Assembly (NCBI GenBank): GCA_958295925.1
Contig: OY282384.1
Span: 251,572-315,571 of the forward strand
DNA: 64,000 nucleotides
Direction of reading: 5' to 3'
Source: an uncultured Acidimicrobiales bacterium
GTDB taxonomy: Bacteria > Actinomycetota > Acidimicrobiia > Acidimicrobiales > CATQHL01
The position numbers and the translations under genes were made by a program. Shown in pieces: positions 1 through 7,828 of this stretch. Position 1 is the stretch's first letter, and every line of letters starts with the position of its first letter. The notes under the pieces are model-generated. The model searched no databases. It saw only the letters and a program-made list of their open reading frames with translations, and was not told where the DNA came from.

Positions 1-1
1 G

Positions 2-463
2 ACCAGCCGGGATTACATGGCCGTGGACGACGAACACCGGCACCGGATCCCCCACGTGGCGGAGCAGCAGCTGGTCTTCACCAGCCGGCAGATCAACCCG
101 GTACAGGCGGTGGAGGAGGCCCGCAAGGTGGGCCTGTGGAAGCACTGGGAAATCGCCGAGCTGCTGAGCGACCCGGAGGAGTTCCGCGTACGCTCACTGA
201 CCCCGCCCCGGCGGGGCCACATGGCCTGGATGGCGGCCGCCGGCCACCTGGACAATCTCTGCCTGGAAGCCACGCCGGACCAAAGTGCCCTCGACCCCGA
301 CCAGCCGACCCCGCTGCCCGACCGGGTACTGATCAAGGGCCAGACCAGGAAGGAGACAGTGAGCATCCGCGAGAGCGACGACCGCACGGTGCACCAGGAG
401 CGCCTCCGCACCACGCTCACCGCGCTGAACCTGGAAACCGGAGTGATCGAATACGTGGGCTAG
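2..463 (+). CDS. 3' end of an unrecognised gene (5' partial)
   Basis: The frame is already open at the window edge, so this is the 3' end of a gene of unknown length; about 153 residues are visible. An ATG at 17 is possible but too little upstream sequence is present to judge a ribosome site. The visible part is hydrophilic and charged, with no membrane segment, signal peptide or cysteine cluster. I do not recognise a family. It is followed, after a 124-bp gap carrying a 13-bp direct repeat, by the SNF2-type helicase gene in the same direction, so the two could share a transcript. Confidence 0.6.
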   Translation, partial: TSRDYMAVDDEHRHRIPHVAEQQLVFTSRQINPVQAVEEARKVGLWKHWEIAELLSDPEEFRVRSLTPPRRGHMAWMAAAGHLDNLCLEATPDQSALDPDQPTPLPDRVLIKGQTRKETVSIRESDDRTVHQERLRTTLTALNLETGVIEYVG

Positions 464-517
464 GGCCACGAGCTAAGAACGAAGCCAACCCCGGCCAACG
501 GGAATCAACGTAGCAAG

Positions 518-543
518 CCAGCAATCCCAACCAGCAATCCCAA
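518..543 (+). repeat. two tandem 13-bp repeats in helicase leader
   Basis: CCAGCAATCCCAA occurs twice back to back about 45 bp before the helicase start. It is one of many short leader repeats in this window, each of different sequence. No function is evident. Confidence 0.7.
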
Positions 544-587
544 TCCACCTCCCGCTCAGACGAGAACAGGACAAGAAGCAGACCAGC

Positions 588-3500
588 ATGAACCTGACCG
601 AATTCATGACCAAGTACGGCGAAGGGATCGCCCGGCGCATCGCCCGCAGCCTCTCGCCCCGCTACTCCCCCCAGGAGCACGACCGACCCTGGCCCGAACT
701 CCTGCGGCCGCCCATCCAGAGCCAGCACTACGCCGCCCAGGCCGCCGCCCACTCCCTGGCCACCCAGCCCGGGACCATCATCGTCGGCGAGATGGGGACC
801 GGCAAGACCTTCATCGCCGTGACCGCGGCCCGCCTGGCCGAAATGAGCCGAATCTTAGTCTTGTGCCCCGCGCACCTGACCACCAAGTGGCGGGAGGAAA
901 TCCGGGCCACCCTGCCCCAGGTGAAGGTGAGAATCGTCAACCACGTGGCGGACCTGGAGGAATGCAGAAAGATAGAAGCGACGCCAAACAACCCCCTCTT
1001 CGTCATCCTGTCCCAGTCCAGCGCCGCGCTGAGCTACCACAAGCTGCCGGCGCTGCACTATCGCCACCCCAGCAACTGGCGGCAGGCCAACAACCACCTG
1101 GACACGCTGCCCGAGTGCGACGTCAGAGTCAGCAACCACTACCCCCAGAAGGTAGCCGAAGTGGGCTACCGCCGAAGCTACTACCTGCACTCCACGGAGC
1201 TGACCACCGAGCAGCTGGAGAAGGAAACCGCCGGCTACGACGTGTACCCGCCGCCGCCGCGGGAGAAGGCCACCTGGGCCGAGCTGCCCACTCCGGGCAA
1301 GATACCGTGCTGCCCGGGCTGTTACACGCCGACCAACTTCCGACAGAAGAAGTACCCCGAAGCAAGCCGCCTGGCGAATCATGAAGTCAACTGCCTGAAG
1401 TGCGGCCAGGCCCTGTGGACCGCGGCCCGCGCCCCGGGGCACAAGGAGAACCGCATCGCCCTCGCCGAGTACGTCAAACGCCGGATGAACGGCTGGTTCG
1501 ACTTGTTGATCGTGGACGAAGTGCACGAGTACAAGGGCCGGAACACCGCCCGCGGCGTCAGCGCCGGCGTACTGGCCGACTGCTGCGGCAAGACGCTTTC
1601 CCTGACCGGGACGCTGATGGGCGGCTACGCCTCCACCCTGTTCTACGTCCTCTACCGAGTCTCCAAGTCGGTACGAAGGGAATTCGGCTACGAGGAAGTC
1701 AACAAGTGGGTGGAACAGTACGGCTTCACCGAGCAGGTGATGACCTGGGAGAAAGAAACCGACCCCGTCAAAGCAAAGCGCACCAACACCGGGAGCCATC
1801 CCGGCAAGAAACGCGTCATGGGCTCCCGCCGGGAGAAGCCGGGCATCTCCCCCACCGCCCTGCGGCACCTACTCCACAACACCGTCTTCCTGAGAATGGA
1901 GGACGTCTCCACCAGGCTGCCCGAATACAAGGAGACGGTACTGCCGGTACCCCTGGACGAGACCAAGCCGGCGACGGGACCAGCCACTGCACCAGCCACT
2001 GCACCGGCCACGCCCCCAGTTGCGACACCAGTTGCGACACCAGTTGCGACACCAGTTGCGACACCAGTTGCGACACCAGTTGCGACACCAGTTGCGACAC
2101 CAGTTGCGACAGTAGAAACCCGGCAACCCACCGGCAAACGCAAGCCCAAGCCTTCCGGGAAAGGGCCCAAGCCTGCAGACAAGAACAACGCACGCCCAGC
2201 AGCGCCGACCTCCCAGGCCGAAGCCTACCGGCAGCTGGAACAGGACCTGAAGAGACACCTGGCGGACGAACTGGCCAAAGGCTCCAAGCGGGTCATCGGC
2301 GGCTACCTGCAGTCCCTGCTGGCGTACCCCGACGCCTGCTGGCGGGAGGAGCAGGTCCGGGACGCGGGACAGGACCAGCCCATCGCCACCGCACCGGCCC
2401 TGGACGACCAGCAGCTCTACCCGAAAGAAAAGATGCTACTCGAGCTGGTCGCCCGAGAGAAGAAGGCCGGCCGCCGCGTATTGATCTACACCACCCATAC
2501 GGAGGCCAGGGACATCACCGGCCGGCTACAGGAGCTATTGACCGGCCACGGCCACCGGACCACGGTATTGAAGTCGGGCAGCCCCACCGCGGCCAAGCGG
2601 CGGGAGTGGATTGACAAGCAGGTGAAGCAGGGCCTGGACGCCATGGTCTGCAACCCCCGGCTGGTCCAGACCGGCTTGGACCTGATCGACTTCCCGACGA
2701 TAATCTGGTACGAGACCGACTACAGCGTCTATACCACCCGGCAGGCCTCCCGCCGCTCCTGGCGGATCGGACAGGACCAGCCGGTGGAAGTCATCTTCCT
2801 GGCGTACCGGGACACGCTGCAGCTGACCGCGCTGAGCCTGCTCAGCCAGAAGATGCAGTGCAGCCTGGCCATCGAGGGCGAACTCCCCGAGGACGGACTC
2901 AGCGCCTTCGCCGCCGAGGAGGAGGACCTGATGGTCAGCCTGGCCCGGGAGGTGATCGACAACCAGGAACAGAAGGACCGGGCCAACGCCTACTCCCTGG
3001 AGCGGATCCTGGCGCAGGCCCGGGAAGCCCAGCAGAAAGAAGGCGACCTCTTGATGCCGGAGTCCTGGGGCATCCCGGAGCACCTGCGAGGGCCAGAGCC
3101 TCAAGGCCCAGACGGGGTAGACAACAACGACACCAGCGGGAGCATTTCCGCCACGGTGACCGGCAGCTTACCCCGCCGGAGCGAACAGGCCGCCCTGTTC
3201 CAAGCCGAGCAGGCCGAACTGCAGAACCTGAGCGAGCTGACCGAGCAGCAGGCCGCCAGCAGCCGACGTTCCGCCACGCGGAAAGGAAAGACGCCCATCG
3301 CGCCGGCCAGCCAGGACATGTTCGCCTGGGCGCTCAAGGGAATGACGGCTACGGCTGAGCAGCCTCCCGAGCAATCAGACAACGCAGAAGAGAGCCCGCC
3401 CCCAGCGGAAGAAGGCCAGCGAGTAGCCCGAAACTTGCCCGCGGCAAAAGGAAGCGAACCCCAAGTGGTCCGCCAGAGTTCAAGCCCAGGAACAACGACG

Positions 3501-3653
3501 AAGCCAGCCGGGCAAGGCAAAGCCCACCGCAACGGACAGGCTCTAGCCACGCACTTGGAAGAAGAAAGCGCTACCGCCTCGGAGACGAGCGAAATACTCC
3601 CCACCACAGAATTGGAGCCAGGTCAAACGCCAGAGCAAGCCAGCAGGAATTAA
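588..3653 (+). CDS. SNF2-type superfamily 2 helicase/ATPase
   Basis: 1021 residues with the motif order of SF2 SNF2-like DNA translocases. Visible motifs are Walker A GEMGTGKT (about residues 66-73), motif Ia LCPAHLTTKW, DEVH-type Walker B (LLIVDEVHEY, about 308), motif III SLTGTLMGG, and a motif VI segment RRSWRIGQDQPVEV (about 725) that is diagnostic of SNF2 family proteins. A zinc-ribbon-like insert with two CxxC pairs lies at about 241-270. Between the two RecA-like lobes is a Pro/Ala/Thr linker made of eight PVAT units. The C-terminal ~200 residues are polar and probably disordered. By family it is an ATP-driven DNA translocase or helicase. Together with the primases nearby it suggests a replication or repair role for the element, but the substrate is not shown. 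Start ATG 588 has only a weak purine-rich site. Confidence 0.9.
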   Translation: MNLTEFMTKYGEGIARRIARSLSPRYSPQEHDRPWPELLRPPIQSQHYAAQAAAHSLATQPGTIIVGEMGTGKTFIAVTAARLAEMSRILVLCPAHLTTKWREEIRATLPQVKVRIVNHVADLEECRKIEATPNNPLFVILSQSSAALSYHKLPALHYRHPSNWRQANNHLDTLPECDVRVSNHYPQKVAEVGYRRSYYLHSTELTTEQLEKETAGYDVYPPPPREKATWAELPTPGKIPCCPGCYTPTNFRQKKYPEASRLANHEVNCLKCGQALWTAARAPGHKENRIALAEYVKRRMNGWFDLLIVDEVHEYKGRNTARGVSAGVLADCCGKTLSLTGTLMGGYASTLFYVLYRVSKSVRREFGYEEVNKWVEQYGFTEQVMTWEKETDPVKAKRTNTGSHPGKKRVMGSRREKPGISPTALRHLLHNTVFLRMEDVSTRLPEYKETVLPVPLDETKPATGPATAPATAPATPPVATPVATPVATPVATPVATPVATPVATPVATVETRQPTGKRKPKPSGKGPKPADKNNARPAAPTSQAEAYRQLEQDLKRHLADELAKGSKRVIGGYLQSLLAYPDACWREEQVRDAGQDQPIATAPALDDQQLYPKEKMLLELVAREKKAGRRVLIYTTHTEARDITGRLQELLTGHGHRTTVLKSGSPTAAKRREWIDKQVKQGLDAMVCNPRLVQTGLDLIDFPTIIWYETDYSVYTTRQASRRSWRIGQDQPVEVIFLAYRDTLQLTALSLLSQKMQCSLAIEGELPEDGLSAFAAEEEDLMVSLAREVIDNQEQKDRANAYSLERILAQAREAQQKEGDLLMPESWGIPEHLRGPEPQGPDGVDNNDTSGSISATVTGSLPRRSEQAALFQAEQAELQNLSELTEQQAASSRRSATRKGKTPIAPASQDMFAWALKGMTATAEQPPEQSDNAEESPPPAEEGQRVARNLPAAKGSEPQVVRQSSSPGTTTKPAGQGKAHRNGQALATHLEEESATASETSEILPTTELEPGQTPEQASRN
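2016..2111 (+). repeat. eight perfect 12-bp tandem repeats inside helicase gene
   Basis: CCAGTTGCGACA is repeated eight times without interruption. It encodes eight PVAT units in a flexible linker between the helicase lobes. The length is a multiple of three, so copy-number change would keep the frame. Identical codons in every unit suggest recent slippage expansion. Confidence 0.95.
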
Positions 3654-4059
3654 AGCAGGAGAAGCCCCTGGAACAACCGAGTAGTCGGAGTGAACCAAAC
3701 CAACAGAGAAGGACACGCTGACCAGCCCAGAAACAATCTCTCCCGAGCTGAAATTCTTTTCCCTCTAGAAGGAATGAAAATGGTATATAGGTCTACCGCA
3801 AGGCCGTCGACCGGCCTTCCAGCCGGAATCAACACCGGAATTAACAGAAGAGAGGACCCCCACAACCCTGCGGAAGGGAGTTTCACCAGCCGAAGACCCG
3901 ACCAGCCACGGCTCCAAAGCCCGAAAAAGGAGAAAAACGAGGTGGAAGGGTAGGCGCCAGACGCGCCGAAAGAGACCCGCCAGGGCCCCTTGAAAAGGAG
4001 AAAGCTTTTTCAATCGTTGAAACCTAGAAGGGGTTACAGCAGCAACCCCGGAGACAAAG
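3654..4059. other. convergent intergenic region with hairpins
   Basis: 406 bp lies between the ends of the SNF2 helicase (+) and the primase/ATPase (-). It holds three inverted repeats: AAGGCCG/CGGCCTT at 3800-3818, GGCGC/GCGCC at 3953-3967, and TTGAAAA/TTTTCAA at 3990-4013. The last could end transcription from either side, although its T-run is part of the stem. An 87-codon reading frame at 3690-3953 has an atypical composition and no ribosome site; I do not call it a gene. The stretch is noticeably more AT-rich than the flanking genes. Confidence 0.5.
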
Positions 4060-7000
4060 CTAACCGGAGAGCGAAGCAGCCCACTGGCCGTAATCCTCCT
4101 CCCCGCCGAAGTCGACGACATTAGCCGACTCAGGGGCGTCCCCAGGCTCACCATCAGCGTAGGACGGGGTAACAGGAGGCACAGACGCCGCCAGCGGAGC
4201 CTGACCCAGAGGGACAACTGGCGCCACGGCCGCAGGCAGGACTCCTGGCGGAAAATCGACAGCGGACGCAGGAACTGCCAGGGGCACCGCCTCACCAGCC
4301 AACTCCGCCGCAATATCATCCAAGACGGAATCAGGCACCACAGTGCCAGCCGTAGGGCGAGGAGCTTCCGGCTCTTCCACCGGCGTCAACGCCCAAAGAT
4401 AGCCGTTGCCCCGGCCGGGAGGCGGAGCCTTCCGAACAACCTTAACCAGAGTCCCGTCGTCCAGCCGGAAACGCCGCTTCAGCATGTGGCGCCGCAGCCA
4501 GCCGCCCAAGGCCCGAGGATTAACCCGCTGCAGGTCGACCACCGGGTAACCCTCGGCCAGCTTGCCCTCAACGGGCAAATTAGCAGTGGTCATAAGCGAA
4601 GAAACCCGGACGGAATCGAACCCGAAGTCGTTGAACCAAGCCTGCGCCAACTCATCAGCGGACTCCTCGTCCTCATCGGCAGTAATCATGTCCTCCCGGT
4701 TCTGCATGAACCCGCCGAAGCCGGCGCACTGCAGAATACCGCCGACCACCGCAGTCCACCGCTCAAAACCACCGAGCGGCGTAGCCAGACGGGCCAGCGG
4801 GCTACCGGAATCCAACCAGTGCTGGATCAAGCCGCACAAGGCGCCCAGATAGACCCCCCGATTCTCCCGAGCATTCTCAATCGGATCAGGGAAGCGCCAC
4901 TCCCGCCCCGGGGCGGGGCCATGACGTTCCCAAGGATGCTGCACGTCGGCATCGAGCCGCACGAGCTGAGTACGATTGAGAAACTCCCGACACATGAGGA
5001 CAGCATTGCCGGTAAGGCACCAAGTGGATTGCCGAGCGTCCAGCACCACATGCTGGTTATGGCCCAAGAGACGCCCACCGTGCTTGCAGGAAGTAGCCAG
5101 CTCCAACATGCCCCGGTCCCGGAGCGTGGAGTTGACGTTGTCCAACCGGATAAGCGGCGCCGCGCTCAAGAGCACACTGGTGATGCACTTCGACATCTCC
5201 GCCGAGTCACCGACATAGGGAAACCCATAGGCATAGTCGCCAATAAGAACGGTAGAGACCACGTCAGTCAGCAAAGAAGCCCCGGTGCGAGTCTCCACCT
5301 TGGTGTAGACGGTCATAGGCGCCTTGCCGCCAATGGCCCCACGCACCATGGGAGTGAGGCAATGAGCCACCGTCCCCGAGAGGTCGGCCTCGTCAACGAA
5401 GGGAAAGTCCGAGAAGAGCTCCCGCAAGAGACGGACACTCTCCCGGATGTCCGGGACCACCAGGTCGGGGAAAGCGGCAGCGTTGACGAAGACCCCGGTC
5501 TCCGGATGAAAACCGCCGGCGGTATCCAGCTTGCCTTTCCGCAGATGCGGAAAGGGAGTGACCGAATGCAAAGGCTCCAGCCAGCTGGGCGGACGCTTCA
5601 TCATGCAGGAGACAACGGTGCCGGAGGGGAGGCAACCCTCGGGCGCAGTTAGGCAGAAGCACGAAGTCCCGTCCTTGCGGGGACGCCACCCAACCCGGGC
5701 GCCCTCGGAGGGACGCTGCTGCCGCAGCCAGGCGGCCGCCGCCTCGAGGGCGGGATCGGCCCCCGGACCGCCAACGGTGGAAAGCTCATCCTTCAAGGGC
5801 TCGAAGACCCGCTCTGCCCAGCTGGAGTACCAGAAGCAATCCCGACCTACCAGGTGGAGAAAGTCCTCCCGAGTACGGAGTTGCTGAACCGTATAACCTT
5901 CGGGTCCATCCGGGCGAAGCACGACCGGGACGCCGCCCTGAGAATGGAGGCGGTCCGCATCACCCCGCTGATGGGCCAGCCGAAGGCCTTCCCAGGCCAG
6001 ATTGGCCCGCTCCTCGACATGCTGCTTCCGGCCCGCCCAGATAAAGGGACGAAACTCCTTCTCGGCCACCGCGCCACGGAACTGCTGAATCGCCAAATGC
6101 AGATCGGCAGCGGGAGCAGAGAGGAAGATATGCTCCGGAGTCTGCAGCAAAGCAGAGCGCCGCTGTTCGTAAGGAAGATCAGCCAGGTCAGCGCCCTTGA
6201 ACCGCCGCACCGCCGGGAGAATGCCCACAGAGAGAGCGCCAGCCTTCAGAGCGGCCACTGCCGACTCGGCGGCAGCCTTGGCGCCAGCCAGGTCGTTATC
6301 CGGATGAATCAGCACCCGACGGCCGGAAGCGACCGAGTAATCCGCCTTCCCGGCGGAAGGAGAACCACCGACGTAACTGTAAGCATCCATGCCGAGGGCA
6401 GCCGCCTTGTCGGCGGCGTCCTGACCCTCCAGGATGTACAAAGGCTCGGGCTCTTCTACCACACCGGCCGGCGGGAGAACAGGAGAAGTTGGCAAGGAAC
6501 CGGACAGACGATGAGCCCGGAGCTTGAAGCCATCCAGCGTCACGCCCCGTGGCTCCAGCCACGGATGCTTATGCCGGGAACCGGACTTCCCGCAATCCTT
6601 GAAGGAGCAGGGGAGACCAGCCGGCTGGTAGCGAAGCACCTGGGTGACCTGGGCGCCATCGCCCACCCGACGATAGTCCCACCTTCGCACGATAGGAGCC
6701 AGGGCGCCAGAGGAATCAGGGAAGAAGCCAGGCTTATCATTGGGGGCATCCCACGCCGGCAGCCCGCAGCGGGCGCGGATATTATCCGCAGAGGTGGGAA
6801 AAGAACACCGGTGGCAATGAAGAACCACCCGGCCCTGGTGGAGGCTGGCCCAACAGCCAGCAGGACTATTGCCACCGTGGCAAACCGAACTAGAGAAAGA
6901 GAACCCAGTACCACCAAGCCGGCTGGGCCGGCCGCCAGCCTGGAGCACCGCATTATGCGCCTCCTGCAGGGTAAGAGAACCCAGGCCCAGGCCGGCATTG

Positions 7001-7083
7001 GCAACCGCCGCCGCGGGCAGAGAATCGTACGAGGAGAGCTCGAAGATCATGCTCTCAGTAGTCGCTGCGTCGAATTTAGACAT
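4060..7083 (-). CDS. TOPRIM primase fused to D5/DUF3987-like ATPase (putative replication protein)
   Basis: 1007 residues. N-terminal zinc-binding cysteines are at C68, C77, C90 and C93 (CHC2-like). A TOPRIM domain follows, with EGQDAADKAA (E219) and HPDND (260-264), as in DnaG-type and phage/plasmid primases. The C-terminal half resembles the ATPase of primase-helicases: a P-loop position reading ETRTGASLL (about 600), a Walker-B-like LIRLDNV (about 645), and a sensor/arginine segment ending NRTQLVRLDAD. The P-loop lacks the usual lysine. Start ATG 7083 is chosen because AAGGAG sits 8 nt upstream; a longer frame to 7140 has no such site. This is the best candidate for the element's replication protein. 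Its leader faces an antisense RNA and contains an attenuator-like hairpin. Substrate and helicase activity are inferred. Confidence 0.85.
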   Translation of the reverse strand: MSKFDAATTESMIFELSSYDSLPAAAVANAGLGLGSLTLQEAHNAVLQAGGRPSRLGGTGFSFSSSVCHGGNSPAGCWASLHQGRVVLHCHRCSFPTSADNIRARCGLPAWDAPNDKPGFFPDSSGALAPIVRRWDYRRVGDGAQVTQVLRYQPAGLPCSFKDCGKSGSRHKHPWLEPRGVTLDGFKLRAHRLSGSLPTSPVLPPAGVVEEPEPLYILEGQDAADKAAALGMDAYSYVGGSPSAGKADYSVASGRRVLIHPDNDLAGAKAAAESAVAALKAGALSVGILPAVRRFKGADLADLPYEQRRSALLQTPEHIFLSAPAADLHLAIQQFRGAVAEKEFRPFIWAGRKQHVEERANLAWEGLRLAHQRGDADRLHSQGGVPVVLRPDGPEGYTVQQLRTREDFLHLVGRDCFWYSSWAERVFEPLKDELSTVGGPGADPALEAAAAWLRQQRPSEGARVGWRPRKDGTSCFCLTAPEGCLPSGTVVSCMMKRPPSWLEPLHSVTPFPHLRKGKLDTAGGFHPETGVFVNAAAFPDLVVPDIRESVRLLRELFSDFPFVDEADLSGTVAHCLTPMVRGAIGGKAPMTVYTKVETRTGASLLTDVVSTVLIGDYAYGFPYVGDSAEMSKCITSVLLSAAPLIRLDNVNSTLRDRGMLELATSCKHGGRLLGHNQHVVLDARQSTWCLTGNAVLMCREFLNRTQLVRLDADVQHPWERHGPAPGREWRFPDPIENARENRGVYLGALCGLIQHWLDSGSPLARLATPLGGFERWTAVVGGILQCAGFGGFMQNREDMITADEDEESADELAQAWFNDFGFDSVRVSSLMTTANLPVEGKLAEGYPVVDLQRVNPRALGGWLRRHMLKRRFRLDDGTLVKVVRKAPPPGRGNGYLWALTPVEEPEAPRPTAGTVVPDSVLDDIAAELAGEAVPLAVPASAVDFPPGVLPAAVAPVVPLGQAPLAASVPPVTPSYADGEPGDAPESANVVDFGGEEDYGQWAASLSG

Positions 7084-7098
7084 CAAGAGACTCCTTGA

Positions 7099-7134
7099 AT
7101 CAAATTGATTATGGAAAACGCCGGCGCCAGCCGG
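7099..7134 (-). promoter_or_regulatory. palindrome and hairpin just upstream of the primase start
   Basis: AATCAA-A-TTGATT (7099-7111) is a perfect 6-bp inverted repeat 15 bp before the start codon. Next to it on the upstream side is the hairpin CCGGC-GCCA-GCCGG (7121-7134), followed on the minus strand by CGTTTT. These could be an operator and a second weak attenuator, or mRNA structure controlling access to the ribosome site. No direct evidence separates these. Confidence 0.45.
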
Positions 7135-7209
7135 ACCCAATCAATCGACTAAGGAGCTAGTAAGGGATGAAAAAAGCAGCGCTACGCCTTGAACCATCCC
7201 AAATGCGGC

Positions 7210-7229
7210 AAAAACGCAAACTCATTTGC
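7210..7229 (-). terminator. attenuator-like hairpin in primase leader
   Basis: Read on the minus strand, GCAAA-TGAG-TTTGC is followed by G and TTTTT, a compact intrinsic-terminator shape. It lies in the primase mRNA leader just downstream of the stretch complementary to the plus-strand RNA at 7265-7373. That is the position expected for a transcription attenuator that folds when the antisense RNA binds the nascent leader. The stem is only 5 bp, so termination would be partial. Confidence 0.5.
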
Positions 7230-7258
7230 TTGACGAGTATGCTACGTTCTACTACAAT
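7230..7258 (+). promoter_or_regulatory. strong sigma70-type promoter for a small RNA
   Basis: TTGACG (7230-7235), exactly 17 bp of spacer, then TACAAT (7253-7258). It points right, against the two flanking minus-strand genes, and no protein-coding frame with a ribosome site follows before the terminator at 7337-7373. It is the best-matched promoter in the window. Confidence 0.85.
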
Positions 7259-7264
7259 GGAATA

Positions 7265-7373
7265 GACAGAGCAGGTCAGCAACTGTCTGGTTTCATTAGC
7301 TCCAATGCGATTGACGTGAACGGTGCCGCGGAGCAAAGCCGCTCCGGCTAGATTAGCCGGGGCGGTTCTTTTT
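7265..7373 (+). ncRNA. candidate antisense (countertranscribed) RNA, ~110 nt
   Basis: Bounded by the promoter at 7230-7258 and an intrinsic terminator ending at 7373. The predicted RNA has a 5' stem AGACAG/CTGTCT (7264-7269 with 7283-7288, 13-nt loop), a mostly unpaired middle, and a 14-bp 3' terminator stem. It is fully complementary to the leader of the minus-strand primase/ATPase mRNA and slightly overlaps the 3' end of the small HTH gene. Gene order (small DNA-binding protein, antisense RNA, replication protein) matches copy-number control modules of plasmids such as pIP501 (CopR/RNAIII/RepR) and R1 (CopB/CopA/RepA). Start and end are predicted from the sequence only. Confidence 0.7.
7337..7373 (+). 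terminator. intrinsic terminator of the small RNA
   Basis: A 14-bp stem pairs AGCCGCTCCGGCTA with TAGCCGGGGCGGTT (two G-U pairs), closed by a 3-nt GAT loop and followed by CTTTTT. The T-run is only on the + side, so it ends plus-strand transcripts. An alternative 6-bp hairpin CGGAGC/GCTCCG (7329-7346) overlaps its left arm and is mutually exclusive with it. Confidence 0.85.
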
Positions 7374-7721
7374 GCCCTCCGCGCACGGGGCATAAACACC
7401 TCCGGATTCAGAATAAGCCGAGCTAACGGCGGAAGGACCAAGTTCCTCGGGAGTACCAGGGACCGAGGTCCCCTCAGCCGATTCGAGTAGGAAAGCCTGG
7501 AGACGCAGGCGCTCTGCCTGCAACGCCGTATAAACCGCCCAGCGCGAACAGGAGAAGCCCTCCTCCAACATCCGAACGAGGATCTCGCGAGGGCGAAGGC
7601 CTTCAGCGGAGAGTTCCAAGATCCGCAAGTCGCGGGCGAAGGAACGGCCAGGCCTACCGGTCTTCGAGATACGAGAAAGAGCCTCAGCACGATCGCGGGG
7701 AGGCGGCAAAGGGGAATTCAC
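7353..7721 (-). CDS. small helix-turn-helix protein (putative replication regulator)
   Basis: 122 residues from a GTG start at 7721 with AGGAG 9 nt upstream. The middle (about residues 25-75) has a resolvase/transposase-like HTH pattern: GRPGRSFARDLRI, then AEGLRPREI, EEGF and a final VYTALQ helix. The tail is short and polar. The same 30-residue spacing (G3, I9, EE15-16, G17, V25, AL28-29) recurs at the C-terminus of the protein at 39201-40265. It lies upstream of the antisense RNA and primase on the same strand, so a role in controlling primase transcription is likely but inferred. Confidence 0.75.
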   Translation of the reverse strand: MNSPLPPPRDRAEALSRISKTGRPGRSFARDLRILELSAEGLRPREILVRMLEEGFSCSRWAVYTALQAERLRLQAFLLESAEGTSVPGTPEELGPSAVSSAYSESGGVYAPCAEGKKNRPG

Positions 7722-7756
7722 TAGAAGTTACTCCTAAAAAGAACTCGACTAAACGA

Positions 7757-7786
7757 ACATTACCACATTACTAAACCATTTGGCAA
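7757..7786 (-). promoter_or_regulatory. putative promoter of the HTH/primase transcript
   Basis: On the minus strand TTGCCA (7786-7781) is followed after 18 bp by TAATGT (7762-7757), about 35 bp before the GTG start. The -10 keeps only the key TA...T positions. It lies in a strikingly AT-rich 107-bp divergent spacer (7722-7828), which is also a plausible place for an origin, though no clear iterons are seen. Confidence 0.45.
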
Positions 7787-7828
7787 GCGAATGATACAAA
7801 CCGACCAGAATTCCCAGGAAGGTAAGGA

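Noticed and set aside
855..1868. Long open frames on the strand opposite the SNF2 helicase and other large genes
   Set aside because: They mirror the codon bias of the real genes, lack ribosome sites and show no recognisable motifs.
2016..2111. Regular repeats that could be mistaken for a CRISPR array
   Set aside because: Units are contiguous 12-bp copies with no spacers and lie in frame inside the helicase gene.
3690..3953. 87-codon frame as a gene
   Set aside because: No ribosome site, atypical composition, and it runs through hairpins between two convergent genes.
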